64,000 nucleotides of DNA, from assembly GCF_029964055.1 (NCBI RefSeq), contig NZ_CP124836.1, positions 3,348,001 to 3,412,000 on the forward strand, given 5' to 3'. The notes under the pieces are model-generated. The model did no database searches and had not been told where the DNA came from. It saw nothing but the letters and a program-made list of their open reading frames with translations. Of this stretch, positions 10,269 to 18,178 are shown in pieces. The DNA comes from Arthrobacter sp. EM1. GTDB taxonomy: Bacteria; Actinomycetota; Actinomycetes; Actinomycetales; Micrococcaceae. Numbering within the stretch: position 1 is the first letter of the stretch; every line of letters begins with the position of its first letter. Both the position numbers and the translations under genes were made by a program.

Positions 10269-11273
10269 ATGGAATTCAGATACCTCGGGAACAGCGGCTT
10301 CAAGATTTCGGAAATCACCTTTGGCAACTGGCTTACCCACGGTTCGCAGGTAGAGAACGAGGTCGCAACCCAGTGCGTACGGGCCGCACTCGACGCCGGC
10401 ATCAGCACCTTCGACACGGCAGATGTCTACGCCAATACCGCCGCGGAGACCGTGCTGGGCAAGGCCCTCCAAGGCGAGCGGCGCGAGTCGCTGGAAATCT
10501 TCACCAAAGTCTTCGGCCCAACCGGCCCCAAGGGCCACAACGATCTTGGCTTGTCCCGCAAGCACATTATGGAGGGCATCAACGGCTCCCTTTCGCGGCT
10601 GCAGACGGACTACGTGGACCTCTACCAGGCACACCGCTTCGACTACGAAACCCCGCTGGAAGAGACGATGCAGGCGTTCGCGGATATCGTGCGGCAAGGC
10701 AAGGCCCTCTACATCGGCGTCAGCGAATGGACCGCCAACCAGATCCGCGACGGCCATGCCCTCGCCCAGGAACTGGGTTTCCAGCTGATTTCCAACCAGC
10801 CGCAATACTCCATGCTGTGGCGGGTCATCGAGGCCGAGGTGGTTCCGACGTCCGAGGAACTTGGTCTCTCGCAGATCGTTTGGTCACCGATGGCGCAGGG
10901 TGTGCTGAGCGGGAAATACCACCCGGGCAAACCCGCGCCGGAGGGCAGCCGGGCGACGGATTCCAAGGGCGGCTCGAAGATGATCGAGCGCTGGATGTCC
11001 AACGAGGTCCTCACCGGCGTGCAGCAACTCAAACCAATCGCTGACGAGGCCGGCCTGACCATGGCCCAACTGAGTATTGCCTGGGTCCTGCAGAACAAAA
11101 ACGTGGCCTCGGCCATTATGGGCGCATCCCGGCCGGAGCAGATCGAGAAGAACGTCGCGGCCGCGGGCGTGCAGCTGGATGCCGGGATCATGGCCAAGAT
11201 TGACGCCGCGATCGGCTCTCTCGCCGAGCGCGACCCGGCGCAGACCAAGTCGCCGGCGTCCCGGGAGGCCTAG
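10269..11273 (+). CDS. Aldo/keto reductase (KCAB/MgrA-like)
   Basis: A 334-residue NADPH-dependent aldo/keto reductase. The catalytic tetrad is intact: Asp49 and Tyr54 in FDTADVY, Lys80 in IFTK, His122 in YQAHRFD. The C-terminal cofactor segment SAIMGASRPEQIEKN is present. The motif AHRFDYETPLEET and the overall length place it with the potassium-channel beta-subunit-like group that includes MgrA/YghZ. I start at ATG 10269 (MEFRYLG, the usual family beginning) rather than 10260. The next gene starts four bases after the stop, so the two are co-transcribed. Confidence 0.92.
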   Translation: MEFRYLGNSGFKISEITFGNWLTHGSQVENEVATQCVRAALDAGISTFDTADVYANTAAETVLGKALQGERRESLEIFTKVFGPTGPKGHNDLGLSRKHIMEGINGSLSRLQTDYVDLYQAHRFDYETPLEETMQAFADIVRQGKALYIGVSEWTANQIRDGHALAQELGFQLISNQPQYSMLWRVIEAEVVPTSEELGLSQIVWSPMAQGVLSGKYHPGKPAPEGSRATDSKGGSKMIERWMSNEVLTGVQQLKPIADEAGLTMAQLSIAWVLQNKNVASAIMGASRPEQIEKNVAAAGVQLDAGIMAKIDAAIGSLAERDPAQTKSPASREA

Positions 11274-11277
11274 GCCC

Positions 11278-12132
11278 GTGACGTGTACGCCCACGCTCGC
11301 CGTCACTGGTTCCACCGGGCACCTCGGCGGCATGGTGGCCCGCCACCTGGCCGACGCCGGCACCCCGCAACGACTGCTCGTCCGTGACCCCAGCAGGGCC
11401 CCGCAGCTGGAACGCGCCGACGCCGCCGTCGTGACCTACGCCAACCCGGCGCTGGCAAAAGCGGCACTTGCGGGGGTGGAGACGCTTTTTATGGTCTCCG
11501 CCGCCGAGGCCGAAGACCGGATGCAGCAGCACTTCACCTTCGTGGACGCGGCTGCCGCAGCCGGTGTGCAGCACATCGTCTACACCTCGTTCTTCGGCGC
11601 GGCGGCTGATTGCGCCTTCACTCTCGGCCGGGACCATTTCGCCACTGAGGAACACATCAGGGCTTCCGGGATGGACTACACCTTCCTGCGGGACAACTTC
11701 TACCTCGATTTCCTGCCCTTGCTGGCGGGCGAGGACGGCGTGATCCGCGGACCCGCCGGGGACGGTTCCATGGCGGCCGTTGCCCGGGCGGATATTGCCC
11801 GCTCCGCCGTGACCGTGCTCCGGGACCCGTCCCTGCACATCAGCAGAACCTACGACCTCACCGGACCTGAGGACCTCTCCTTGGCCTCGGCCGCGGCACT
11901 TCTCACCGCCGGGACCGGCCGGACCATCACGTTCCACAACGAGAGCCTGGATGAGGCGTACGCCTCGCGCGCCTCCTACGGGGCTCCGGCGTGGCAGGTG
12001 GACGCCTGGGTGAGCACCTACACGGCAATCGTCACCGGTGAACTGGCCGGGCCGACGTCGGCCGTCCACGAACTCACCGGCCGCGAACCTTTGGGCCTGG
12101 CGCAGTTCCTGGCCGAGTCGCACGCGATCTAA
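11278..12132 (+). CDS. NmrA/QorB-like NAD(P)-binding reductase
   Basis: A 284-residue Rossmann protein of the atypical SDR/NmrA class. The nucleotide-binding loop is VTGSTGHLGG at about residues 7-16, followed by a basic LLVRDPSR that suggests NADP(H) preference; the segment HIVYTSFFGAAADCAFTLGR and YTFLRDNFYLDFLP are typical of QorB-type quinone oxidoreductases and related sensors. It starts with GTG 11278, four bases after the aldo/keto reductase stop, so the pair forms an operon. Physiological substrate unknown; quinone reduction is the closest guess. Confidence 0.85.
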   Translation: MTCTPTLAVTGSTGHLGGMVARHLADAGTPQRLLVRDPSRAPQLERADAAVVTYANPALAKAALAGVETLFMVSAAEAEDRMQQHFTFVDAAAAAGVQHIVYTSFFGAAADCAFTLGRDHFATEEHIRASGMDYTFLRDNFYLDFLPLLAGEDGVIRGPAGDGSMAAVARADIARSAVTVLRDPSLHISRTYDLTGPEDLSLASAAALLTAGTGRTITFHNESLDEAYASRASYGAPAWQVDAWVSTYTAIVTGELAGPTSAVHELTGREPLGLAQFLAESHAI

Positions 12133-12139
12133 GCTGCGG

Positions 12140-12279
12140 GACTGGGCCGGTGTTGACGCCGCACCCGGTCCTGCCGCGCCACTGACGCCTCCGGCGCAAT
12201 CCAGCCACTGGAACAGTCCTGGAACTACCAGGGGATGGGCAATAACGTGGTGCAACGGATCAAGGTGACGGTCCAGTAG
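12140..12279 (+). pseudogene. C-terminal remnant of a sulfite-oxidase-like molybdopterin oxidoreductase
   Basis: The frame ending at TAG 12277-12279 reads ATDASGAIQPLEQ then WNYQGMGNNVVQRIKV. This is the pattern of the Mo-cofactor oxidoreductase dimerisation domain, where the last strands read W-N-x-x-G-M-x-N-N-x-x-x-R-V. Nothing upstream continues the domain: the preceding gene is intact and in use. Only about 40 residues remain, so this is a dead fragment. I am moderately sure of the family and sure it is not a full gene. Confidence 0.5.
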
Positions 12280-12296
12280 CAGGCCGTCCCCGGTTT

Positions 12297-12480
12297 AGTC
12301 CCACGTGGCACTGCCCCAATAGTCTTCGATCGCGACTGCTGAAATGCTGACAGTGTCCCCGGAGACGACCACCGCCTTATTTGGGGCCATAAAGCAGGCA
12401 AGGTTTCCGACGTCGGCAGGCGTTGCGGTGCGGTTCAGGTGGGCGGTCCTACCCCGCAGCAGCCCCCTTGCGGCACCTCG
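12297..12480 (-). pseudogene. C-terminal remnant of a short-chain dehydrogenase
   Basis: On the minus strand a frame ending at TAA 12297-12299 reads RTATPADVGNLACFMAP, then VVVSGDTVSISA. This matches the end of SDR enzymes (x-x-P-x-D-V-A-N-x-x-x-F-L-A-x-x-x-x-x-x-x-T-G). A stop codon interrupts the frame just upstream, near 12483, and no N-terminal Rossmann part follows. About 60 codons survive. Together with the neighbouring fragment at 12140 it marks an eroded gene site. Confidence 0.5.
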
Positions 12481-12655
12481 TTATTCAGCAGGCCCGCCGG
12501 CGTCCCGGAAGGCCCTGGGCCCGGCCGTTTCGACGGTTCGCTGAACACTCGACGCAGCACAACAGCAAAACCGCAGGAAACCGCCGCAGCTGCGGTTATG
12601 CTCAGCGTGACAAACATAAATCGTCGCTGTCAACGGCGCTACTTTGGGGGAAATT

Positions 12656-13078
12656 GTGAAGAACTTGTTTGACCTGTCATTTACTCGTTTTATCTCGCCA
12701 TCCATCGCCAAGATCGTCTACATCCTGATCATGATCGCCTTAGGCGTGATGTACCTGGTTTTTGTTATCGCAGCGTTTAGCAGCCGCAGCCCCGTTTTGG
12801 GTCTGCTCGTTCTCTTGGTGATCGGGCCCCTGTTCGTCATCATTTACCTCGCGCTGGCAAGAATCGGCCTCGAATCCCTCGTAGCCGGTATCCGCACCGC
12901 GGAAAACACCGCAGAGCTGGTCCGGCTCCAGGGCGGAACGCCCGCCGCAGGAACCCACGGCGGGCTCCCTGCCGGGCCCAACTCGCCGCCGGTGTGGAAT
13001 GCGCCGACCTCCCAGTCACCCGGAACGCAGCAGTACCCCGCCGGATACCGGACGCCGGAACAGCCGCCAGGGCAGTAG
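12656..13078 (+). CDS. DUF4282 membrane protein
   Basis: A 140-residue protein with the DUF4282 pattern: LFDLSFTRFISP near the N-terminus, two membrane helices at about 18-42 and 48-72, then RIGLESLVAGIRTAENTAEL, and a Pro/Gly-rich C-terminal tail. I take GTG 12656, six bases after GGGGGA, as the start; an in-frame TTG at 12644 lacks a ribosome site. Function of the family is unknown. It is convergent with the anti-sigma factor gene downstream. Confidence 0.82.
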   Translation: MKNLFDLSFTRFISPSIAKIVYILIMIALGVMYLVFVIAAFSSRSPVLGLLVLLVIGPLFVIIYLALARIGLESLVAGIRTAENTAELVRLQGGTPAAGTHGGLPAGPNSPPVWNAPTSQSPGTQQYPAGYRTPEQPPGQ

Positions 13079-13103
13079 GGCCGGCATCTGGGGATCGGTC
13101 AGC

Positions 13104-13907
13104 TCACAAGGCAAGGGTCCCGCGGACAATGCTGACGCTGGAGTGCGCGGGATTCCCGTCAACCGGTTCGTCGGACACGTCCACGATCGGGTATTCGGCC
13201 AGATCCAGGCCCTCCGGCACGGAAAATGTGCCGGAGCCGGCGGTCATGACCCCCAGGCTCACCAGCCGCGAGAGATCCGGCGCGATCAGCCAGACCTCCT
13301 GGTAGCCGCGGGCCTCGTTTTTGTCGACCTGTACCTCCAGGGTGCGCTGCCCGTCCTTGGCCTCGACGACGCGGGCCGATCCGGTCGCGGAATGCCGGTC
13401 CACCGGAGTGAGTTCGGCCCGTGCCAGTGGGGTCACCGCCGACTGGTTCTGCTGTACGGACCAGAAGGCCCCGCCGGCCAGCAGCGCTGTGGCCGCGGCC
13501 GCAGCCAGCCACATCCCGGACCGGCGGATCCGGCCGAAGCGCCATCCGCCCTTCTGCTGCTCGCCGGTGCTTTCCGCCCGGGACGGGAACGGCGTCACGG
13601 ACCCATGCGCCGGCGGTGGCTCAGTCGCTGCCACCGCGCGGGAACCCGGCGTCGGCGCGGACCACAGCGGGTCGGCAGCCACAGCGTCGGAAAGCCCCAG
13701 GACGCCGTGAATCCCTGCCCACACCTGCGGCCCCGGCGGTTCCAAGGCGACGATGGCCGGTCCGGGCTTGGCCGCCAGCACAGCGCGGCGGAGGCCAGAA
13801 AATTCTGCTGCACAACCAGCGCAGGCCCGGAGGTGGTCCGCAGCGTCGTCCCCGATCGCTTCGCCGAGGGCTAGCAGGCTCAGGGACTCCGGATCAAGAT
13901 GTTGCAC
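13104..13907 (-). CDS. RskA-type anti-sigma factor
   Basis: A 267-residue membrane-anchored anti-sigma factor. The cytoplasmic N-terminus has the zinc-binding anti-sigma pattern H-x3-C-x2-C (HLRACAGC near residues 25-32), a linker rich in Pro/Ala, one membrane helix near 136-156, and an extracytoplasmic RskA C-terminal domain (ARGYQEVWLIAPDLSR..SLGVM). It should hold the ECF sigma factor encoded just upstream, the two genes overlapping by 14 bases, and release it after regulated proteolysis. It is the last gene of the operon 16209-13104. Confidence 0.9.
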   Translation of the reverse strand: MQHLDPESLSLLALGEAIGDDAADHLRACAGCAAEFSGLRRAVLAAKPGPAIVALEPPGPQVWAGIHGVLGLSDAVAADPLWSAPTPGSRAVAATEPPPAHGSVTPFPSRAESTGEQQKGGWRFGRIRRSGMWLAAAAATALLAGGAFWSVQQNQSAVTPLARAELTPVDRHSATGSARVVEAKDGQRTLEVQVDKNEARGYQEVWLIAPDLSRLVSLGVMTAGSGTFSVPEGLDLAEYPIVDVSDEPVDGNPAHSSVSIVRGTLAL

Positions 13908-14523
13908 GGTCTACCTCCAATCGGCTTCTGAGCTGGGACAAGCTGCGGCGGATGTGGCTCTTGACCGTACCAAGCGGCAGGTCCAGTTTCTGTGAAATCT
14001 GCGAATGCGTCAGGTCATCGTAGAAGGCAAGCCTAAGGATTGATCCTTGCGGCTCGCCCAGTCTCTCCAGTTCCCCGTCCAGCAGCAGTCGGTCGGCCAG
14101 AACCTCCGCAGCCGCGTGCCCGGCCGCCTGTTCCGGGTCCGGGGAGCGTTCGACGGCGGCCAGTACCTTCCGGGCTTCCCGCATCGAGGCCGCTTGCGCG
14201 TCCGTGATCACGTTCCGGGTGATGCCCACGATCCACGCCGGCAGCCGCGCTTTCTTCGGGTCGAACGCAGACCGCGACCGCCACACCCGGATAAACACCT
14301 CCTGGGTAACGTCATCGGCCGCGGAGTTGTCGCGCAGCGAGCGAAGCGCCAGCGTGTGCACCAGGGGAGAGAACTGCCGGTACGCCTCTGCCAGCACAGT
14401 TTCGTCACCGGCGGCGAAAGATTCGGTGAGTTCCGGGTCCCAGCCGGAAGAGTCCTCGCGAGGTGCCAATCCCGGCTCCTTCCCGCTGTTGGTGGCGACG
14501 ATGAGCCCTGCGCCTTGAATCAT
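13894..14523 (-). CDS. ECF sigma factor, SigK-like
   Basis: A 209-residue extracytoplasmic-function sigma factor. Region 2 is visible at about residues 45-110 (LALRSLRDNSAADDVTQEVFIRVWRSR), region 4 at about 140-200 (GSILRLAFYDDLTHSQISQKLDLPLGTVKS, a helix-turn-helix). Pairing with an RskA-type anti-sigma factor points to the SigK group (ECF19), whose regulons often include surface proteins. Start ATG 14523 overlaps the sortase stop (ATGA), so it is translated in series with the sortase. Probable targets include its own operon. Confidence 0.9.
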   Translation of the reverse strand: MIQGAGLIVATNSGKEPGLAPREDSSGWDPELTESFAAGDETVLAEAYRQFSPLVHTLALRSLRDNSAADDVTQEVFIRVWRSRSAFDPKKARLPAWIVGITRNVITDAQAASMREARKVLAAVERSPDPEQAAGHAAAEVLADRLLLDGELERLGEPQGSILRLAFYDDLTHSQISQKLDLPLGTVKSHIRRSLSQLRSRLEVDRATS

Positions 14524-15293
14524 GCCGGAGCCGCCGTGACAATCACATTGTCACCGTAGTCCTGCTGTTCGTCCAGCCATCGGCCCCCGCAAGTCACCAG
14601 TTTCAACTGGGGCGGACCGTCACGCCGGAAGATGGAGACGCCGTCGAACGCGTCTTTGGCCATAAGTTCGACCCCGGTCACCCGGAACGTTAGGGCTGCC
14701 GACCCTTCGCGCTGGACCGTCACAATGGTGCCGGGCGCGAGGGACTTTAGTTGGGAAAAGGGCGCCGAATCGGAGGTCGTGTCGACGTGTGCCGCAAGCA
14801 CCGCGGATCCGGCCGCGGCCCCGGGAGCCGGGCCGTAGCGGTACCAGCCAGCCTCGTCGAACGGATCCGGGATCTCCATGGCCCCGTCGGGGCTGACACC
14901 CACCTGCACGATGGGCATGTTGATGGTGGTTCCCTCCACCGTAAGGAATCGGGGGGCCGGGTCCTTGGGCGCCCGGACCAGTGGGGTTGCCGGCCGGACC
15001 GGAATAGCTGAGGTGGGGACTGCAGGAGTCGCAGCCTGTACCGGCGGCGGGGGCTCCAGGCTGGGTCGGCCCGCGTCGGGGACGGACGCCTCCATTGCGG
15101 CGCTCTCCGTTGCCGGGCTCCCCGTTGCCGGGGTTAACGGCGCCACAACGTCCTGCGGAGCGGCGCACCCCGCAATCAGCAGGGCCATCGTGAGGGCGGC
15201 GGCCGCGTGTCGCGCGGCTGGGCTCCTTTCGGCTGTCCGCTGCCAAGGAGCCGACGATCCCCCGGCGCCCTCCGCCGTTGTCGTGCGCTTCAT
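14520..15293 (-). CDS. Class F-like sortase, lipoprotein signal
   Basis: A 257-residue extracytoplasmic sortase-fold protein. Basic N-terminus, hydrophobic stretch at 31-42 and a lipobox IAGC (Cys43) suggest a lipoprotein; a Pro/Thr-rich spacer follows, then the sortase domain from about 112. The catalytic His169 (LAAHVDTT) and Cys235 (LVTCGG) are present. An Arg at the usual spacing of about nine residues after the Cys is not: the segment after LVTCGG reads RWLDEQQDYGDNVIV, so only Arg238 is available. It follows the DUF4397 protein gene and is translationally coupled to the sigma factor. Ribosome site AGGAGG before ATG 15293. Confidence 0.85.
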   Translation of the reverse strand: MKRTTTAEGAGGSSAPWQRTAERSPAARHAAAALTMALLIAGCAAPQDVVAPLTPATGSPATESAAMEASVPDAGRPSLEPPPPVQAATPAVPTSAIPVRPATPLVRAPKDPAPRFLTVEGTTINMPIVQVGVSPDGAMEIPDPFDEAGWYRYGPAPGAAAGSAVLAAHVDTTSDSAPFSQLKSLAPGTIVTVQREGSAALTFRVTGVELMAKDAFDGVSIFRRDGPPQLKLVTCGGRWLDEQQDYGDNVIVTAAPA

Positions 15294-15323
15294 GACCGTC
15301 CTCCTGACGTGGTGAGACCCGGG

Positions 15324-15358
15324 CCCCGGCCGCCCGGCGGGTAGCCGGGCGGCCGGGG
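15324..15358. terminator. 15-bp perfect hairpin between DUF4397 and sortase genes
   Basis: CCCCGGCCGCCCGGC (15324-15338) pairs perfectly with 15344-15358 around a five-base loop. No U-run follows on the minus strand. Its position inside the operon suggests partial termination or 3'-end protection, keeping the surface-protein mRNA more abundant than the sortase/sigma part. Confidence 0.6.
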
Positions 15359-15372
15359 TTTGTGGTTGCGGC

Positions 15373-16209
15373 TTAGCGGGTGCTGTGGAACACCGGCTGC
15401 CTGCGGGACAAAGCGACGCCGCCTCCCAGCAGCAGGAGGATCACAACACCAATGCCTGCCATCGCGGCCGGCTGACCGCTTGATGCGGTTCCCGCGTCAA
15501 CGGCACCGGAGCGTCCGCCGGGAACGCCGGCGGGGGCGGAATGCAGTCCTTCAATGTTCTGCACGGCCAGCATCAGGTTCTTGTCCGCGAGGCTGCCCCA
15601 GGCGTACACGATCGTGTGGGTGCCCTCCGCAACCGTCACATCGGCCGGACCAATCACCGGAGCCGTGGTCCCGGCGGCAGCAACCGCAACGGACAGGGTG
15701 CCGGGATCCAGCGTGAGGGTCTTCTCATTGGGGTTGGCCAGGCCGGAGATCACGGAGGCACCACCGGCGAGGATGTCCACGGCCGGCGCCGCTGCGGTGT
15801 GGCGGACAGTGAGCTTTCCCTTACCGGGCTCCAGCCGTGAAACGTCATTCGTGAAGAAGTTAGCCGTCGGTTTCCCCCCTGCGTCAAGGTTTGCGACGGC
15901 CGTGTAGTTGCCGCTGGCAGCGAGGGTAACCTTCACGGGTCCGATCACAGGGGCGGAGGCATCCGCGGCGTCTGCGGCGGTGATGGCGAGGTCATAGTCG
16001 CCGGCCGGAAGGGCCAGCGGACCGGCCAGGGTGCCCGGAGCGAAGTTGTCAAGGGTCCGTTCGCCGTTCACCCAGACGTCAACAGTAAGTCCGGGAACGC
16101 CATGGAGGACGGAAAGCTGGGCGTCGGACTCGGCGGCCTGGGCGGGGCCGGCAAGGGTGAGAGCTGCCGCAATTACTACGGCGCCCGCTGCGAAAATCCT
16201 GGTACGCAT
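15373..16209 (-). CDS. DUF4397 surface protein with C-terminal anchor
   Basis: A 278-residue exported protein. The signal peptide (about 1-26, ending AQAA) is followed by two DUF4397 repeats at about 30-120 and 128-215; each has the family pattern of a short VDVW/VDIL strand, a proline/glycine turn and an xxPVIGP strand (APVIGPVKV, APVIGPADV). A Gly/Ala linker leads to one C-terminal membrane helix (about 248-268) and a basic end, as in wall-anchored proteins, but I see no LPxTG box. Start has GAAGGAGA upstream. It heads the operon with the sortase, sigma and anti-sigma genes, so it is a plausible sortase substrate. Confidence 0.85.
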   Translation of the reverse strand: MRTRIFAAGAVVIAAALTLAGPAQAAESDAQLSVLHGVPGLTVDVWVNGERTLDNFAPGTLAGPLALPAGDYDLAITAADAADASAPVIGPVKVTLAASGNYTAVANLDAGGKPTANFFTNDVSRLEPGKGKLTVRHTAAAPAVDILAGGASVISGLANPNEKTLTLDPGTLSVAVAAAGTTAPVIGPADVTVAEGTHTIVYAWGSLADKNLMLAVQNIEGLHSAPAGVPGGRSGAVDAGTASSGQPAAMAGIGVVILLLLGGGVALSRRQPVFHSTR

Positions 16210-16260
16210 CTACATCTCCTTCAACGGCCCGCCGGGCGGGCGATTTTTGCTTACACACCT

Positions 16261-16289
16261 ACTACCGGCGCACGGGGCCGTTTGGATGC
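16261..16289 (-). promoter_or_regulatory. Possible ECF (SigK-like) promoter of the surface-protein operon
   Basis: On the minus strand GCATCC (16289-16284) is followed after 17 bases by GGTAGT (16266-16261), about 50 bases before the DUF4397 start codon. SigK-type promoters are known to have a CATCC -35 box with 16-17 spacing. The -10 match is weak, so this is a suggestion of autoregulation only. A perfect 10-bp palindrome ACATGCATGT lies just upstream (16290-16299). Confidence 0.3.
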
Positions 16290-16445
16290 ACATGCATGTA
16301 AACAATTTTTTTGAAGGAGGTCGAAGGCAGCGTCGAAGCACGGCCAACACTATGGCGGCGGTTTCGGCATAGCGGCCGGGCACTCCGGTGGACTTCCCGG
16401 CCGCTGCGTCGAGTGTCCCGAAACGGACTGGGGTCCCGGAATGGA

Positions 16446-18134
16446 CTAGTGGCTCGGCCGGTTGTCTTGGCTCGCTGGGACGGTCGGGCCCGCCGCGGCC
16501 TCCGGTCCGGCTGGAGTCTCGCGTTTTTCCGGGCCGCGGGCTGCCGGCCCACCGATGCCGTAGAAGCCCTGCCCGCCATTTGTCGGCCGGGCATTTGTCG
16601 GCCCGGCGGGATCGCCACCGGGTGCACCGGGCCCGGCGGGATCGCCACCGGGTGCACCGGGCCCGGCGGGAGACCATGCCGGGGGTATCGCGGCGGTGTC
16701 ACCCGGATCACGCGGCCCCGAATCCAAATGGAAAGGCGGGTATTCATCCCGCATCAGGGAAACATAGGCCCAGACGCGGTAAATCCAGCGGTTGAGCCCC
16801 AGCAGGAAATCGAAGAGCCCCCTCGCGTACGCCCCTGTGAACAACAGGACCACTCCGGCGATGAGAACCAGCAGCCCAAGCAGCGACACCCCTACGCCCA
16901 CCTGCGCCCAGCGACCGTCCCGGTAGACCCACGTCTGGGCAGTTCCGGTCAGCAGAGCCACGATCAGCAGGTGCGGGATGGCCAGGAGCCAGGACTTCAC
17001 GAGCACCAGGCCGCGGGACAATTTCTCGGGATAATCGACGTCGAAGTCCGCCGGGTAGTCCGTGCGCTCCAAGGTGAACGGCGGATAGATATCCGTGCCG
17101 AGCGCCGCGTAGGAGTAGAAGGCCACCCGCCAGCTCCAGCGGAGAACGCCGACGTTGAAGTTGAACAGCGAGCGCGGGTAGCGGCCGGTAAAGAGGATCG
17201 CGAACCACGCCACGATCGTGACCACGCCAAAGGCAAACCAAAGGAAAAAGAGCACAATGAAGTGCGGGATCGCCAGGAACCATTTGAACAGCCACAACCA
17301 CCGGGACAGCTTGGGGTCCAGATAGCCGCTGAGCCGGGCCGGATAGACGGCGGCAGATCCCGGCGGGGCACCCGCCGCCGCACCGGCCGCAGGGAACTGG
17401 GGGGCTGCCGCTCCGGCCACCGCCCAGCTCTGCCCGGGCATCGGCGGCGGACCACCCCGACCCAAACCGGCGGCGCCAAGCACTATCAGCGGAATCCCGA
17501 TCAGCAGAAATACAACCCCGCCGATCAGGAGACCGACGAAGACTGGCCACAACAGCTCGGAGCGGGCTCCGGCCTTTAGCTCAACGGCCGTCGGAGGGCT
17601 GGCGTCCGCGTTCATAATCACCACAGCCCAGCTACCGGAGCGCAGGTCCCATTCCAGCTGCTGCTCCCCCGCACCGGTAGCAGAGGCGGCCCAAAAGCTT
17701 TGGTCCGCCGGCCGCGCCGGAACGTTGGCCCCGGCCACACTCCGGTACTCCACCCGGAAAGGGTTGAATCGGACATCGGTGATCTCCGCATGGCTGACAC
17801 CGTCCAGGTAGGCCGCCACGTCGCTCCGCGGCCCGACCCCGATGAAGATGTCCTTGCCGGACTCCCCCGAACCGCTAAGCATAAGGCTTCCGACCACGCC
17901 GACCGGAACGGCATCGGGCACTCCACGCTCCGTCATGATGTCCAGGCGGGGTGTGGTCAAGGCGTAGCCGCTCGTGGCGTACCGTTCCGAAGGCGTGGTG
18001 AAGTACCCGTTGTCGCGCTGGACATAGTTGCCAAAGCCCGCGGCGCCTGCTCCGGCCAGCAGCCCCAGCCCGAGGAGGGCGCTGAGCGTACCCAGCACCA
18101 GCATGACGATCCGGCCTGGTCGCATGGCCGCCAT
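16446..18134 (-). CDS. DUF4389 membrane protein, two tandem domains
   Basis: A 562-residue membrane protein. After an N-terminal helix and an extracytoplasmic domain (about 30-185) and a helix pair at 190-222, two DUF4389 units follow at about 265-360 and 365-478, each with K-x-S-R-x-L-x-L-x-K-W-x-L-A-I-P-H and ending in YPPFxL. The C-terminal tail is Gly/Pro-rich with an exact ten-residue repeat, GGDPAGPGAP, encoded by a 30-bp direct repeat. Function of DUF4389 is unknown. Gene stands alone on the minus strand upstream of the surface-protein operon. Confidence 0.85.
   Translation of the reverse strand: MAAMRPGRIVMLVLGTLSALLGLGLLAGAGAAGFGNYVQRDNGYFTTPSERYATSGYALTTPRLDIMTERGVPDAVPVGVVGSLMLSGSGESGKDIFIGVGPRSDVAAYLDGVSHAEITDVRFNPFRVEYRSVAGANVPARPADQSFWAASATGAGEQQLEWDLRSGSWAVVIMNADASPPTAVELKAGARSELLWPVFVGLLIGGVVFLLIGIPLIVLGAAGLGRGGPPPMPGQSWAVAGAAAPQFPAAGAAAGAPPGSAAVYPARLSGYLDPKLSRWLWLFKWFLAIPHFIVLFFLWFAFGVVTIVAWFAILFTGRYPRSLFNFNVGVLRWSWRVAFYSYAALGTDIYPPFTLERTDYPADFDVDYPEKLSRGLVLVKSWLLAIPHLLIVALLTGTAQTWVYRDGRWAQVGVGVSLLGLLVLIAGVVLLFTGAYARGLFDFLLGLNRWIYRVWAYVSLMRDEYPPFHLDSGPRDPGDTAAIPPAWSPAGPGAPGGDPAGPGAPGGDPAGPTNARPTNGGQGFYGIGGPAARGPEKRETPAGPEAAAGPTVPASQDNRPSH
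16601..16671. repeat. 30-bp direct repeat, two copies plus a partial third
   Basis: GCCCGGCGGGATCGCCACCG followed by GGTGCACCGG occurs at 16601-16630 and 16631-16660, with the first 11 bases repeated again at 16661. It lies in frame in the C-terminal tail of the DUF4389 gene, so copy number can change without a frameshift. Confidence 0.9.
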
Positions 18135-18178
18135 CCTTTCAGATCACTCGGATAACCCTGCTCAGACAACCAGGGCTT

